DNA from: Haloplanus salinus
Lineage (GTDB): Archaea; Halobacteriota; Halobacteria; Halobacteriales; Haloferacaceae
Assembly: GCF_003336245.1 (NCBI RefSeq)
Contig: NZ_QPHM01000001.1
Location: forward strand, 2,422,113-2,486,112
Direction of reading: 5' to 3'
Length of the DNA stretch: 64,000 bases
Positions within the stretch are counted from its first letter, which is position 1, and each line of letters starts with the position of its first letter. The position numbers and the translations under genes are program-made. The notes below the pieces were generated by a model. It saw only the letters and a program-made list of their open reading frames with translations. It ran no database searches and was not told where the DNA came from. Positions 26,264 to 34,814 of this stretch are shown here, one piece after another.

Positions 26264-27765
26264 CGTCGTTCTTTTGCCATCCGCTCGGCCGTCAGGCGGC
26301 CGCTGATGAGACACATCGGGACGCCGATGCCGGGCGTGGTGTACGAGCCGGTGAAATAGAGACCGTCGACCTCGGTCGAGGCGTGTGGCGGCCGTAACAG
26401 CGACGTCTGCTGGAGGGTGTGCGCGAGGCCGAGCGCCGTTCCCTGCGTGCTGTTGTACCGGTCGGCGAACTCGGAGACGGCGAACATCTCCTCGTAGACG
26501 ATGCGGTCCCGGAGGTCGACGCCCGTGTGTTCGGCGATATCGTCGAGGAGCAGGTTACGGAACTCCTCGCGGCGCTCCGGACCGTCGTCTAGCCCGGGGG
26601 CGATGGGAACGAGGGCGAAGAGGTTGCTGTGGCCCTCGGGAGCGACGGTGTCGTCCGTTTCCGAGGGGACACAGAGGTAGTACGCGGGATCGTCGGGCCA
26701 CGACGGGTCGTCGCCGAAGATGGTGGCGAAGTGGTCGTCCCAGTCGGTGGGGAGGACGAGCGTGTGGTGAGCCAGCGGGTCGACGTCGCCCTCGACGCCG
26801 AGATACACGAGGAAGGCGGAGGGAGCGTAGGTACGCGACTCCCAGTAGTCGGCGTCGTACTGGCGGTCCTCGGGGACGAGGAGGTTCTGTTCGGTGTGGG
26901 CGTAGTCGGCGTCGGAGACCACCTCGTCCGGGAAGAACTCGCGGCCGTCCTCGGTACGGACGGCGAAGGCGCCTTCCTGGCCACGGATTTCGGCGACCGG
27001 GTGGTCCGTGTGGAACTCGACGCCCAGTTCCTCGGCCATCGCCACCACGCCGTCGACGACGCCGCCCATCCCCTCTTCGGGGTAGTAGACGCCCAAGTTG
27101 AAGTCGACGTGGCTCATCAGGTTGTAGAGCGCGGGCGTGTTGTTCGGCGCGCCGCCGAGGAAGACGAGGGAGTACTGGACGATCTGTTGGAGCTTCGGGT
27201 GGTCGAAGTAGTCCTCGACGTGGTCCTGCATCGTCCCGAGGAGGGAGAGGCCGTGGGCGTGTCGCACCACGTCGGGGTCGACGAAATCCCGCAGGCGGGC
27301 GCGGTCCTCGTAGACGAAATGCTCCATCCCCACGTCGTAGGTGTAGGCGGCCTGCTCCAGATACTCGTCGAGTGCCTCGCCCGCGCCGGGTTCGTAGGAC
27401 TCGAACGTCTCGCGGTTCTCGGCCAAGTCGGGCAGCAGGTCCACCTCGTCGCCGTCCTTGAAGAAGATGCGGTAGTGGGGGTCGAGGCGTTCGAGGCCGT
27501 AGTACTGATCGGGTCGGCGTCCGAAGTCGCCGAAGAAGTCCTCGAACACGTCGGGCATGAGATACCAAGACGGACCCATGTCGAATCGAAAGCCGTCGGC
27601 GTAGCGCCGGCTGGCGCGGCCGCCGAGCTGTTCGTTTTTCTCCACTACGGTCACGTCCGCACCGGCGTCGGCGAGATAACAGGCCGTCGAGAGGCCGCCG
27701 AATCCGCTGCCGACGACGACGACCGACCGTCCGTCGGCCGCTCCGGTCGGCGGGTTTCCGTTCAT
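26260..27765 (-). CDS. crtD: Carotenoid 3,4-desaturase (phytoene-desaturase family)
   Basis: The 501-residue flavoprotein has an N-terminal FAD-binding VVVGSGFGGLSTACYLA (GSGFGG at 19-24) with VVEKNEQLGGRA, and the C-terminal family signature GLYFTGSYTTPGIGVPM. It belongs to the CrtI desaturase family; heading the lyeJ-cruF operon it matches the 3,4-desaturase of bacterioruberin synthesis, though a phytoene desaturase role cannot be excluded from sequence alone. A TATA box (27788-27796) is 23-31 bases before the ATG, indicating a leaderless transcript. Confidence 0.9.
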   Translation of the reverse strand: MNGNPPTGAADGRSVVVVGSGFGGLSTACYLADAGADVTVVEKNEQLGGRASRRYADGFRFDMGPSWYLMPDVFEDFFGDFGRRPDQYYGLERLDPHYRIFFKDGDEVDLLPDLAENRETFESYEPGAGEALDEYLEQAAYTYDVGMEHFVYEDRARLRDFVDPDVVRHAHGLSLLGTMQDHVEDYFDHPKLQQIVQYSLVFLGGAPNNTPALYNLMSHVDFNLGVYYPEEGMGGVVDGVVAMAEELGVEFHTDHPVAEIRGQEGAFAVRTEDGREFFPDEVVSDADYAHTEQNLLVPEDRQYDADYWESRTYAPSAFLVYLGVEGDVDPLAHHTLVLPTDWDDHFATIFGDDPSWPDDPAYYLCVPSETDDTVAPEGHSNLFALVPIAPGLDDGPERREEFRNLLLDDIAEHTGVDLRDRIVYEEMFAVSEFADRYNSTQGTALGLAHTLQQTSLLRPPHASTEVDGLYFTGSYTTPGIGVPMCLISGRLTAERMAKERR

Positions 27766-27787
27766 ATCTCCCCGTAGGAACGTGATC

Positions 27788-27796
27788 CGTATATAC
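27788..27796 (-). promoter_or_regulatory. TATA box of the crtD-lyeJ-cruF operon
   Basis: On the minus strand the sequence AGTATATAC lies centred about 27 bases before the crtD ATG, placing transcription start at or next to the start codon. Confidence 0.55.
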
Positions 27797-27841
27797 TGCC
27801 CGCTGGCGGAGCGACACATTCGCCCGTCCACGACACGGCCG

Positions 27842-29257
27842 TCACTCGGACAGCCGTCCGTTCACGACCTTCGCCGCGACGAGGATGGGGTCCCAGACGG
27901 GGCTGAAAGGCGGCGCGTACGCCAGGTCGAGCCGTTCGAGTTCGGCGACCGTCAGGCCGCCCCCGATGGCCGTCGCGAGCGTGTCGATTCGAACCGCCGC
28001 GCGGTCCCGGCCGACGATGGCGCCGCCGAGGGTTCGCCCAGTCGTCCGATCCGCGACGAGCGTGACCGTCGTATCCTCGCTGCCGGGGTAGTACCCCGAC
28101 CGCGACCCCGCGGTGATCGTCTCGCTGACGGGGTCGAAGCCGGCCGCCGCGGCCGCTTCGGTGTCGACGAGGCCGACTCGCCCGCATTCGAGGTCGAAGG
28201 CTTTTACAACGGCCGTCCCGGCCACGCCGCCGACGGGCGTGGGGTCGCCGGCGACGGTCGAGCCGACGGCTCGCCCCGCGCGGTTCGCGGTCAAGCCGAG
28301 CGGCACCCACGTCTCCGCGCCCGTCACCGCGTGGCGTGCGGTCGCCACGTCGCCCGCGGCGTAGACGGCCGGCAGGTTCGTCCGGCCGTACTCGTCGGTC
28401 CTGATCGCGCCGCTCGGCCCCCGGTCGACGCCCGTCCCGTCGAGGAGGGCCGTGTTGGGCTCGACTCCGACGCCGACGAGCGCCATGTCGACCGGCCGTT
28501 CGTCGCCGTCGACGCGTACGGCTTCGACACGCCCGTCGCCGACGACTGCGTCGACTTCGGTGTCGGTGTGGACCGTGACGCCCCGGTCGCGAAGCTCCGA
28601 TTCGACCCCTTCGCCGACCGCCGTACCGAACGGCACGAGGAGGTGCGCGGAGCGCTGGTAGAGGTGGACGTCGACGCCGCGGGCGGTCAGTGCCTCCGCC
28701 ATCTCGACGCCGACGTAGCCGCCGCCGACGATGACGGCTCGATCCGGCGGTTCGAGCGCGGCGTTGTGGTCGACGCGGTCGCGGTCGACGGGGCCGTCGC
28801 CGAGGCGGTCGGGGTCGTACTCCTCGGGCGCGGCGAGATACGCGTCGATGGCTGCGGCGTCGTCGAGGCCGTGGAGGCTGAAGACGCCGTCGAGGCCGCG
28901 GTCGAACGGTCCGGTGACCGCGCTGGCGCCCGTCGCGACGAGCAACTCCGCGTACGGCTGTTCGAACCGCTCGTCGTCGGTGCGGACGGTGACGGTCCGG
29001 TCCTCGGCGTCGACCGAGACGACTTCGTGGCCGCGGCGCAGGTCGATGCCGCGCTCTTCGGCCGCGGCCGGCGAGAGCGAGAGGAGATCGGTCAGCCTGT
29101 CGACCGACCCCTTCACGAAGTAGGGGGTCCCGCAGTGGGCGTAGGAGATCCACTGCCCCCTCTCGAAGACGATCACCTCGCGGTCGCTCTCGCGTCGACA
29201 CTTGCTCGCGGCGCTCAGCCCGGCAGCGTCACCACCCACTACGACGAACGGGTCCAT
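27842..29257 (-). CDS. FAD/NAD(P)-dependent pyridine nucleotide-disulfide oxidoreductase (CoA-disulfide reductase/NADH oxidase type)
   Basis: The 471-residue protein begins MDPFVVVGGDAAGLSAASKC, has WISYAHCGTPYFV with a single active-site Cys42, a second nucleotide-binding VIVGGGYVGVEMAEAL, and LPAVYAAGDVA near the C-terminal FAD site. The single Cys is typical of CoA-disulfide reductase and NADH oxidases that use a Cys-SSCoA or Cys-SOH intermediate, so it probably acts in thiol/oxidative defence. A TATA-like TTTTATC lies about 25 bases upstream. It is monocistronic. Confidence 0.88.
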   Translation of the reverse strand: MDPFVVVGGDAAGLSAASKCRRESDREVIVFERGQWISYAHCGTPYFVKGSVDRLTDLLSLSPAAAEERGIDLRRGHEVVSVDAEDRTVTVRTDDERFEQPYAELLVATGASAVTGPFDRGLDGVFSLHGLDDAAAIDAYLAAPEEYDPDRLGDGPVDRDRVDHNAALEPPDRAVIVGGGYVGVEMAEALTARGVDVHLYQRSAHLLVPFGTAVGEGVESELRDRGVTVHTDTEVDAVVGDGRVEAVRVDGDERPVDMALVGVGVEPNTALLDGTGVDRGPSGAIRTDEYGRTNLPAVYAAGDVATARHAVTGAETWVPLGLTANRAGRAVGSTVAGDPTPVGGVAGTAVVKAFDLECGRVGLVDTEAAAAAGFDPVSETITAGSRSGYYPGSEDTTVTLVADRTTGRTLGGAIVGRDRAAVRIDTLATAIGGGLTVAELERLDLAYAPPFSPVWDPILVAAKVVNGRLSE

Positions 29258-29491
29258 ATCAGCCCTTCACCGACCACCGATAAAAGCGTACGTCGTGTTC
29301 GCGCCGGCGCCACAACCGCGCTCGCAGTATGCGCGGGTCCCCCGGCGAGCGCTTAACCGGATACGACCGGATGCGCCGCGACGGCGCGGAGGGATCGAGC
29401 GTGCGGGCGTCCGGCTCCGTCCTCGGGGACGGTCAGGTGCCGGCGCGTCGGGCAGCACCGCGGGGTCGCTGGAACGCGAGAACGATAGCCT

Positions 29492-29623
29492 CTAGAACCG
29501 ACCACGACGCCGGAACAGGCGTGTGAGGAGCCGCTCGACGGGGCCGGTGGTGGCGGAGATGGAGGTACCCGGGAGGTAGTACCGGTCGTTGGACTGTTCC
29601 TTGGATGGCGATGTCCCACTCAT
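29492..29623 (-). CDS. Small basic-tailed hypothetical protein (43 residues)
   Basis: The frame MSGTSPSKEQSNDRYYLPGT continues with SISATTGPVERLLTRLFRRRGRF. It has a polar N-terminus and an amphipathic, arginine-rich C-terminal helix. A very AT-rich promoter-like patch (29650-29690) lies just upstream, favouring a real gene. I recognise no family; a longer overlapping frame is possible but has a composition typical of chance frames. Confidence 0.5.
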   Translation of the reverse strand: MSGTSPSKEQSNDRYYLPGTSISATTGPVERLLTRLFRRRGRF

Positions 29624-29649
29624 ACAACCGACTTCGTCCCCGAGCGGAT

Positions 29650-29690
29650 TAAAAATTTTGAAATAAATTTTCTAAATAGCAAACTAACGT
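29650..29690. promoter_or_regulatory. AT-rich divergent promoter with inverted repeat
   Basis: In GC-rich DNA this stretch is nearly pure A+T. It contains AAAATTT (29652-29658) and AAATTTT (29665-29671) around six bases, a perfect 7-bp dyad. It lies between the 43-residue gene (minus) and the SDR gene (plus) and probably serves as promoter and operator for one or both. Confidence 0.5.
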
Positions 29691-29767
29691 CCGTCATTGA
29701 CTAAAGTTCACACGCTTCACCACCGACCCGTCCGTGGCTTCATGCGGCTTCCGCCCCAACGGCGGCT

Positions 29768-30442
29768 ATGGACGAAACGAACGTCGTCGTCACCGGAGCG
29801 AGTCGAGGAATCGGCGCGAGTGTCGTGCGGGAGTTCGCCGCCGCGGGGGCACACGTCACCTGCTGTGCCCGGACGATGGAGAAGTTGGAGTCGGTCGTCG
29901 AGTCGGCCGCGGGACCGGTGACGCCGGTCAGAGCCGACGTTCGCGACGAGTTCGACGTGGAGCGGTTGATGGAGACGGCCGCGGGCGAGGGGGCCATCGA
30001 CGTCGTGGTGGCGAACGCCGCCGTCAACCACGGTTCGGCCGGCGAGAGTCCGCTGGGGGAGGAGCCGTACACGCGCTTCGACGACACGATGCGGACGAAT
30101 CTCCGCGGCGTCTTCACGACGGTCAAGGAGTCGCTCCCACATCTCGCGGCGGACGCCCGTATCCTCGTTCCGTCCGGGAGCGTCGCACGTGAGTCGACGC
30201 CGGGGATGGGTGCCTACGCCGTCTCGAAGGCGGGCGCCGAGGCGCTGGTTCGGGGGTTCGCGGCCGACGTGGATCAGTCCGCCGCCGTCGTCGACCCCGG
30301 CTACGTCGCCACCGACCTCAGCGGCGGCAAGGGTCGCGACCCGGACGACGTGGCGCCGATGTTCGTGTGGGCGGCCAGCGACGCCGACGACGTGGACGGC
30401 GAGGTCCTCGACCTGCGCGCGTGGAAGTCGGCGACCCGGTAG
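29768..30442 (+). CDS. Short-chain dehydrogenase/reductase (SDR)
   Basis: The 224-residue protein has the classical SDR set: VVTGASRGIGASVV cofactor motif (TGASRGIG at 9-16), NAA at 83-85, Ser at 136-138, and YAVSK (Tyr150, Lys154). It should catalyse an NAD(P)H-dependent alcohol/ketone interconversion; substrate unknown. The helix following the active site is somewhat shorter than in typical 250-residue SDRs. It is followed after 43 bases by the ZIP-type transporter gene, which has its own AT-rich promoter. Confidence 0.92.
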   Translation: MDETNVVVTGASRGIGASVVREFAAAGAHVTCCARTMEKLESVVESAAGPVTPVRADVRDEFDVERLMETAAGEGAIDVVVANAAVNHGSAGESPLGEEPYTRFDDTMRTNLRGVFTTVKESLPHLAADARILVPSGSVARESTPGMGAYAVSKAGAEALVRGFAADVDQSAAVVDPGYVATDLSGGKGRDPDDVAPMFVWAASDADDVDGEVLDLRAWKSATR

Positions 30443-30485
30443 CCGAACCGAACGTATTATTAATTGTGGCCATTTCCTTGTTAAT

Positions 30486-31307
30486 ATGAGTCGTTTCTCC
30501 CTCGCTGGCGGAGCCGCGGCCGGCATCCTGACTCTCCTCTCCGGCCTCGCGGCGACCGTCGGCGCGTGGAAGCTTCTCGGCATCTCGTGGGTCGCCTTCG
30601 CGGCGATGGCGCTCGGGATTCCGCTCGGGCGCCACACCCTCGGCGACCGGTCGTGGGCGCTCGTGTGGGGGTACGGCCTCGCCGCCGGGGCGATGGTCAC
30701 CAGCGCCGCCGTCTTCCTCGTCCCGCAGGCCATCGCGCACGACGCCAACTTCGGCGGCTTCGGCGTCGCGCTCGGCCTGCTGGTGGGCTTCGCCGGCCAC
30801 ACCGTCGGCCACCGCCTCGCCCACTACGACCTCCCGCTCGACCGCACCGTCGCCGAGCTCTCGGCCCACGCCTTCTCCGCGGGGCTGATCATCGGCATCG
30901 TCTACGGAAACATGCCCGACCTCGGTCCGATCCTCGGCCTCGCTATCGTCTCTCACAAGGGGCCGGCGGGCTACGCGGCCGCCCGCCGCCTCGTCTCGAA
31001 CGGCCGCGATCCGACCGTCCTCCTCCTCCCCGCCGCGGGCGTCGGCATCGCGGCCATCGTCGCCAGCCTGATCCAGTTGCCGGCCGCCCCCGCGGTTCGG
31101 GGCGTCGTCTTCGGCTTCGCCGCGGGCATCTTCCTCCACGTCGCCATGGATTTCCTCCCGCGGTGTGAGATCGGAAGCGACGTACACGAACTCCTGACGG
31201 TCACCGGCGACGCCCACGACCTGTTGGATCAACTCCGCGTCCACGCCGTTCTCAGCACGGGACTCGGCGGTATCGCCGTCTTCATCGTGTGGGTCGTCGT
31301 CGCCTAG
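30486..31307 (+). CDS. ZIP-family metal transporter-like membrane protein
   Basis: The 273-residue protein has about eight hydrophobic helices. Histidine-bearing helices VAELSAHAFSAGLIIGIVYG and LAIVSHKGPAGYAAA resemble the metal-site helices IV and V of ZIP transporters, though the canonical HNxPEG signature is degenerate. Such proteins move Zn2+ or Fe2+ into the cytoplasm; substrate is not certain here. The AT-rich bases before it (ATTATTAATTG) supply a promoter. It converges on the next gene with a four-base overlap. Confidence 0.7.
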   Translation: MSRFSLAGGAAAGILTLLSGLAATVGAWKLLGISWVAFAAMALGIPLGRHTLGDRSWALVWGYGLAAGAMVTSAAVFLVPQAIAHDANFGGFGVALGLLVGFAGHTVGHRLAHYDLPLDRTVAELSAHAFSAGLIIGIVYGNMPDLGPILGLAIVSHKGPAGYAAARRLVSNGRDPTVLLLPAAGVGIAAIVASLIQLPAAPAVRGVVFGFAAGIFLHVAMDFLPRCEIGSDVHELLTVTGDAHDLLDQLRVHAVLSTGLGGIAVFIVWVVVA

Positions 31308-31588
31308 CCGTACAGCCGCCGAAGCTGGTACGAGATGCCGAGCCCCGCCGCGAACAGGACGACGAGGTTGAACCCCGCCTGGAACAGCGACCGGTACTCC
31401 GGCTCGATCCACGTCCGGATGGCGCTCGAGACGCTGAGATACAGCTGGATCACGGCGACGAAGGCGAGGACGCCGAGGACGAGCAGTACGGCGTAGTTGG
31501 CGTACCGGCGGACGCGGCCGCCTTCGGTGTCGGTCGTCGGTTCGGACGCTGCCTCGCTCTCGTCGGGGGTGCCGTCCGTCTCACTCAT
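31304..31588 (-). CDS. Hypothetical membrane protein
   Basis: The 94-residue protein has an acidic soluble N-terminus (MSETDGTPDESEAASEPTTD) and two helices (about 33-54 and 68-87) ending SYQLRRLYG. ATGA overlap with the upstream surface protein gene shows they are one operon. I recognise no characterised family; it may assist the exported protein, by inference only. Confidence 0.7.
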   Translation of the reverse strand: MSETDGTPDESEAASEPTTDTEGGRVRRYANYAVLLVLGVLAFVAVIQLYLSVSSAIRTWIEPEYRSLFQAGFNLVVLFAAGLGISYQLRRLYG

Positions 31589-32595
31589 TGGCTCGTCCTC
31601 CGTGCGAGCAGGGCCGCGGCGAGGAACGCGACGACGGCGACGCCGACGCCGAAGCCGGGCGCCGACCCGCCGGCGGCGGGGTCGCCCGTCGCCTCCGGCA
31701 CGGGCCGGTCGCGCTCCCCGTCGTCGCGGGTGAAGTCGCTCACGCGCAGTTCCACGTCGCGTCGCGTCTCGTTGACGCTAATCGTCTCCGTCGGGTCGAG
31801 ATTCGCCGCCCCGCGGGCGCTATCGACGACGACGTCGTCCTTCCAGAGCACCGCGTCGATGTAGTAGTTGTAGCCCGTCGGGACGGTCAGCCGCGCCCCC
31901 ACCGTCGCCGTCCGGCCGGGGCGGATCGACCCCACGGGCACCGACGTGCGGTTGGCGACGATGTTCGAGTCGGCCTGGCGGAGCGTCACCGTGACACGCA
32001 GGTTCTCCGGCCGGTCGTCGCCCGCGTTGGTCAGCGCCAGCTGCAAGGCGAGCGTCGTTCGGTTCCCACCCGCCTCCGCGATGGAAAAGGAGACGGGCTG
32101 GAGCGCGTCCGCCGCGGCGAAGCTCACGTCGCTCCGAGCGTACGGCGGCTGGAGGGCGTCGAGGCCGCGGAGTTCGCGCGCTCCCCCGTCGACCCGCTGG
32201 CCGTCGCGGTAGACGACTGCCCGGACCCGATACCCGCCCTCGCGCTCGACGGTCAGGGTCGTCGGCACCGCCACCTCACGCTCCCCGCTCAGGTCACCCA
32301 CCTGCGCGGTCCGGGTGGCTTCGACCAGCCCCGACTCCGCGTCGACCGCCTGTACCCGCACGCTCACGTTCCGGGCCGGCGGTCCCCGGTGTGACAGACG
32401 CGTCGTCACGTTCAGGCTGACCGTACTTCCGGTCACGTCGGCCGCCGCAATCTCCATGTCGGCGACGTCGACGGGGCCGGGACGCACCGGCCGGTCGGCG
32501 CGCGGATCGGCGAGCGCGCCGGGGACGACGGCGGCGACGACGGTGAGGAGGGCGACGCCGGCCGCTCCCCCGGCCAGCGCAGTTTCGCGGCGCAT
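31585..32595 (-). CDS. Exported beta-domain surface protein with PGF-CTERM-type anchor
   Basis: From ATG 32595 the 336-residue protein has an N-terminal signal helix (MRRETALAGGAAGVALLTVV) and two or three beta-rich domains with repeated patterns such as VSLNVTTRLSHRGPPARNV and TTLALQLALTNAGDD, typical of extracellular immunoglobulin-like modules. The C-terminus GFGVGVAVVAFLAAALLARR with PGF just before is the archaeosortase (PGF-CTERM) sorting signal, predicting lipid anchoring. Resembles haloarchaeal DUF7490-type proteins. Function unknown. Confidence 0.75.
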   Translation of the reverse strand: MRRETALAGGAAGVALLTVVAAVVPGALADPRADRPVRPGPVDVADMEIAAADVTGSTVSLNVTTRLSHRGPPARNVSVRVQAVDAESGLVEATRTAQVGDLSGEREVAVPTTLTVEREGGYRVRAVVYRDGQRVDGGARELRGLDALQPPYARSDVSFAAADALQPVSFSIAEAGGNRTTLALQLALTNAGDDRPENLRVTVTLRQADSNIVANRTSVPVGSIRPGRTATVGARLTVPTGYNYYIDAVLWKDDVVVDSARGAANLDPTETISVNETRRDVELRVSDFTRDDGERDRPVPEATGDPAAGGSAPGFGVGVAVVAFLAAALLARRTSQ

Positions 32596-32678
32596 AATGC
32601 AGTCTCCTCGTGGATCCGGCAAGTGTCTTGGGGAGACTGCAACCCCGATTTATGTGATCCCGGCCCGACGACTCGTCC

Positions 32679-33074
32679 ATGTCCGTCTACGTCGTCGGCA
32701 CCGACACCGTCGATACGAGCGCCGCGCTGTGTGACTACCTCGATGGCCGGATCGAGGCGGCCGATACGATCCACGCCGTCAACTCCCTGCGTGGCGGCGA
32801 TCGAACCGACGCGACCGACGCGCGCGACGGCGAGGACGCGATCACCGTCGTCCAGTCCCGACTCGGCGCCCGCGCGACGGTCGAGACCCACCAGTTCGTC
32901 CGCGGCAACGACCCCCACGAGGACCTCCTCGCTCACGCCGACGCGGTGGACGCCGACGAACTCGTTATCGGCGTCCGCAAGCGCAACCCGACGGCGAAGG
33001 TCGTCTTCGGAAGCACGGCTCAGGCGGTCCTCCTCCGTACGTCGCGACCCGTCGCCGTCGTGCCGCTGGCCTAA
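32679..33074 (+). CDS. Universal stress protein family (UspA-like)
   Basis: The 131-residue protein ends with the family's nucleotide-binding pattern VVFGSTAQAVLLRTSRPVAVVPLA. The first glycine pair of the usual G-x2-G-x9-G(S/T) motif is replaced (IGVRKRNPTAKVVFGST), so ATP binding is uncertain. A TATA-like TTTATG at 32650-32655 lies about 27 bases before the ATG. It is divergent from the PGF-CTERM gene. Confidence 0.82.
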   Translation: MSVYVVGTDTVDTSAALCDYLDGRIEAADTIHAVNSLRGGDRTDATDARDGEDAITVVQSRLGARATVETHQFVRGNDPHEDLLAHADAVDADELVIGVRKRNPTAKVVFGSTAQAVLLRTSRPVAVVPLA

Positions 33075-33110
33075 CACCGTCGGCACGAGCGACGCATCGC
33101 GGCCGCGGAC

Positions 33111-34022
33111 CTACCGATCCGCGAACACGCCGTCGAGGAAGGTGCGTTGATGGGCGGCCGCCGTCTCGAACGCCGGGCCGAGCGGGTCGACGTGGCCACC
33201 GGGGAGCCGGAGGAACGTCGATCCCTCGATCCGGTCGGCGGCGTCGGCGACGACGCCGGGTGCGGCCACGTCGTCGTCGCTCACGGCGAGGAGGAAGGTC
33301 GGTGCGGTCACCCGCGCTGCGTCTTCGATGGGTCGGTAGCGAAACAGGGAGAGGAGTCCGCGCGCGGGCGTTTCGTTGCGCCAGTCGCTCTCCGGCGGGA
33401 CGGCGTCGAGATACGCGTCGCCGGTCGGGCGGGGCAGGGCGCCGAACTCGTCGTGCCCGCCGACGACGGGGACGGCGTGGGTGCGCCCGAGCGGGGCGCC
33501 CAGCCGGTCTCGGAGCCCCGCTCCGACCGCCCGAGCGAGGTAGCGCGGCGGGCGGGCGCGGGCGAACGCCCGCCCGTCGAGCAGCGGCGCGACGGCGACG
33601 ACGGCCGCCACGGGACGGTTCGCGGCCACCCGTACCGCGTGGCCGCCGCCGAGGCCGAACCCCCAGGGGACGACCCGCCGTCGTTCGCCGCCGAGGGTGC
33701 GGACGCGGTCGACCGCCGCGTTCCAGTCCGCGACCTGTCCGGCGGGGTCGACAAGGTTGCGTGGCTCCCCGTCGCTCTCGCCGACCGCGCGGTAGTCGAA
33801 GACGAAGGCGGCGTAGCCGGCGCGCGCGAACCGCTCGGCGTAGCGCCGGTAGCCGAACGATCCCTCCGCCGCGAAATCCGCTCCCAAGACGAGCACGGGC
33901 GGGGTCGCGGGGCGGTCCGGTCGGTAGAGCCGGCCACGACACGTCCGGCCCCCGCTCTCGAAGGCGAGCGTCGTCGTCGCAACGTCGAAGCGACGTCGGG
34001 GGCGTGTCGCGGTCACCGGCAT
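33111..34022 (-). CDS. Alpha/beta-hydrolase fold protein lacking the nucleophile serine
   Basis: The 303-residue protein has the alpha/beta hydrolase order: PVLVLGADFAAEG oxyanion loop, GYAAFVFDYRAVGES, a nucleophile elbow, acid segment LLAVSDDDV and terminal His in LPGGHVDPLG. The elbow reads WGFGLGGG where G-x-S-x-G is expected; residue 123 is Gly (codon GGC, complement of 33654-33656) instead of Ser. It should therefore be inactive as a classical serine hydrolase or use another mechanism. The start ATG shares one base with the stop of the upstream gene. Confidence 0.8.
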   Translation of the reverse strand: MPVTATRPRRRFDVATTTLAFESGGRTCRGRLYRPDRPATPPVLVLGADFAAEGSFGYRRYAERFARAGYAAFVFDYRAVGESDGEPRNLVDPAGQVADWNAAVDRVRTLGGERRRVVPWGFGLGGGHAVRVAANRPVAAVVAVAPLLDGRAFARARPPRYLARAVGAGLRDRLGAPLGRTHAVPVVGGHDEFGALPRPTGDAYLDAVPPESDWRNETPARGLLSLFRYRPIEDAARVTAPTFLLAVSDDDVAAPGVVADAADRIEGSTFLRLPGGHVDPLGPAFETAAAHQRTFLDGVFADR

Positions 34023-34360
34023 TACAGGTCTTCCTCGAGCGTCCCGAGGACGCGCGTCGAGAACTCGGTCTCGGAGATGCGGTAGTCGCGCAGCCCCTCG
34101 AACCACTCCGCCTTCGCGTACCAGGTGTTCATCACTTCGTCCTCGAACCGAAGGACGGTCGCTTCGACCCGGCTCGGTTCCCACTCGCTCTCCGTCTCCA
34201 AATCGATGAAGGCGTTCAGTACCTTCCCCATCTCCATGTGGTTGACCTCCTCGCCCGGATACGCGGTGATGTAGGACAGTTCGACGGGGTCGACGGCCCC
34301 GATGTCGTGGACGTCGACGCCGAAGTTTCGCAGTTCCTCCTCGAGTTCGGATTCGTCCAT
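34022..34360 (-). CDS. Conserved-looking haloarchaeal hypothetical protein
   Basis: The 112-residue acidic protein starts MDESELEEELRNFGVDVHDI and is a compact alpha/beta sequence without membrane segments or metal motifs. Its TAA shares a base with the ATG of the hydrolase-like gene (TAATG), so they form an operon. I do not recognise a named family. Confidence 0.7.
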   Translation of the reverse strand: MDESELEEELRNFGVDVHDIGAVDPVELSYITAYPGEEVNHMEMGKVLNAFIDLETESEWEPSRVEATVLRFEDEVMNTWYAKAEWFEGLRDYRISETEFSTRVLGTLEEDL

Positions 34361-34456
34361 CGTACTCGACGTTGCACCCCGGCGATCAAAACCCTTGCCG
34401 GACCGGCGATGGACGCCCCGTCGTTCGGCGTAACGGGGCAACAAAAAGGACGGTCG

Positions 34457-34660
34457 TCAGTTCGTGCTCGGCTTCGGTCCGAGGCCGCCGCGGTCGATCA
34501 TCGGGATCATCGTCTCCGGCTCCGGCGTCGGTTCCGGCGCCGGTCGGTCCCGCCGGCCGTCGGTCGTCGGGCCACTTCCCGACCGGGGCTGCAGGGGGAT
34601 GACGGGGTCGATGGTGATTGTGGAACGGTTCTCGGGGGTCGTGCGTCGGGACGTGCTCAT
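34457..34660 (-). CDS. Proline-rich hypothetical small protein
   Basis: From ATG 34660 a 67-residue frame reads MSTSRRTTPENRSTITIDPV and ends GGLGPKPSTN, with repeated Pro-Glu dipeptides (APEPTPEPE). Low complexity, probably disordered. It has 96 bases to the next gene upstream of it in transcription order. It could be chance, but a start with upstream AT-rich bases supports it. Confidence 0.45.
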   Translation of the reverse strand: MSTSRRTTPENRSTITIDPVIPLQPRSGSGPTTDGRRDRPAPEPTPEPETMIPMIDRGGLGPKPSTN

Positions 34661-34814
34661 TGGATTAGGTCGTATGCTGGATCGGTTGTGGAACTGCACT
34701 GCGTCATCGGACCACGATCAGCATACGAGTGCGACGCGTTGCATCGTAACTGGCCCAAAGCGCCCATCGGTAATAAACCTTCATGATCGTTACTGCCAGA
34801 TACCGTGGTACCGA

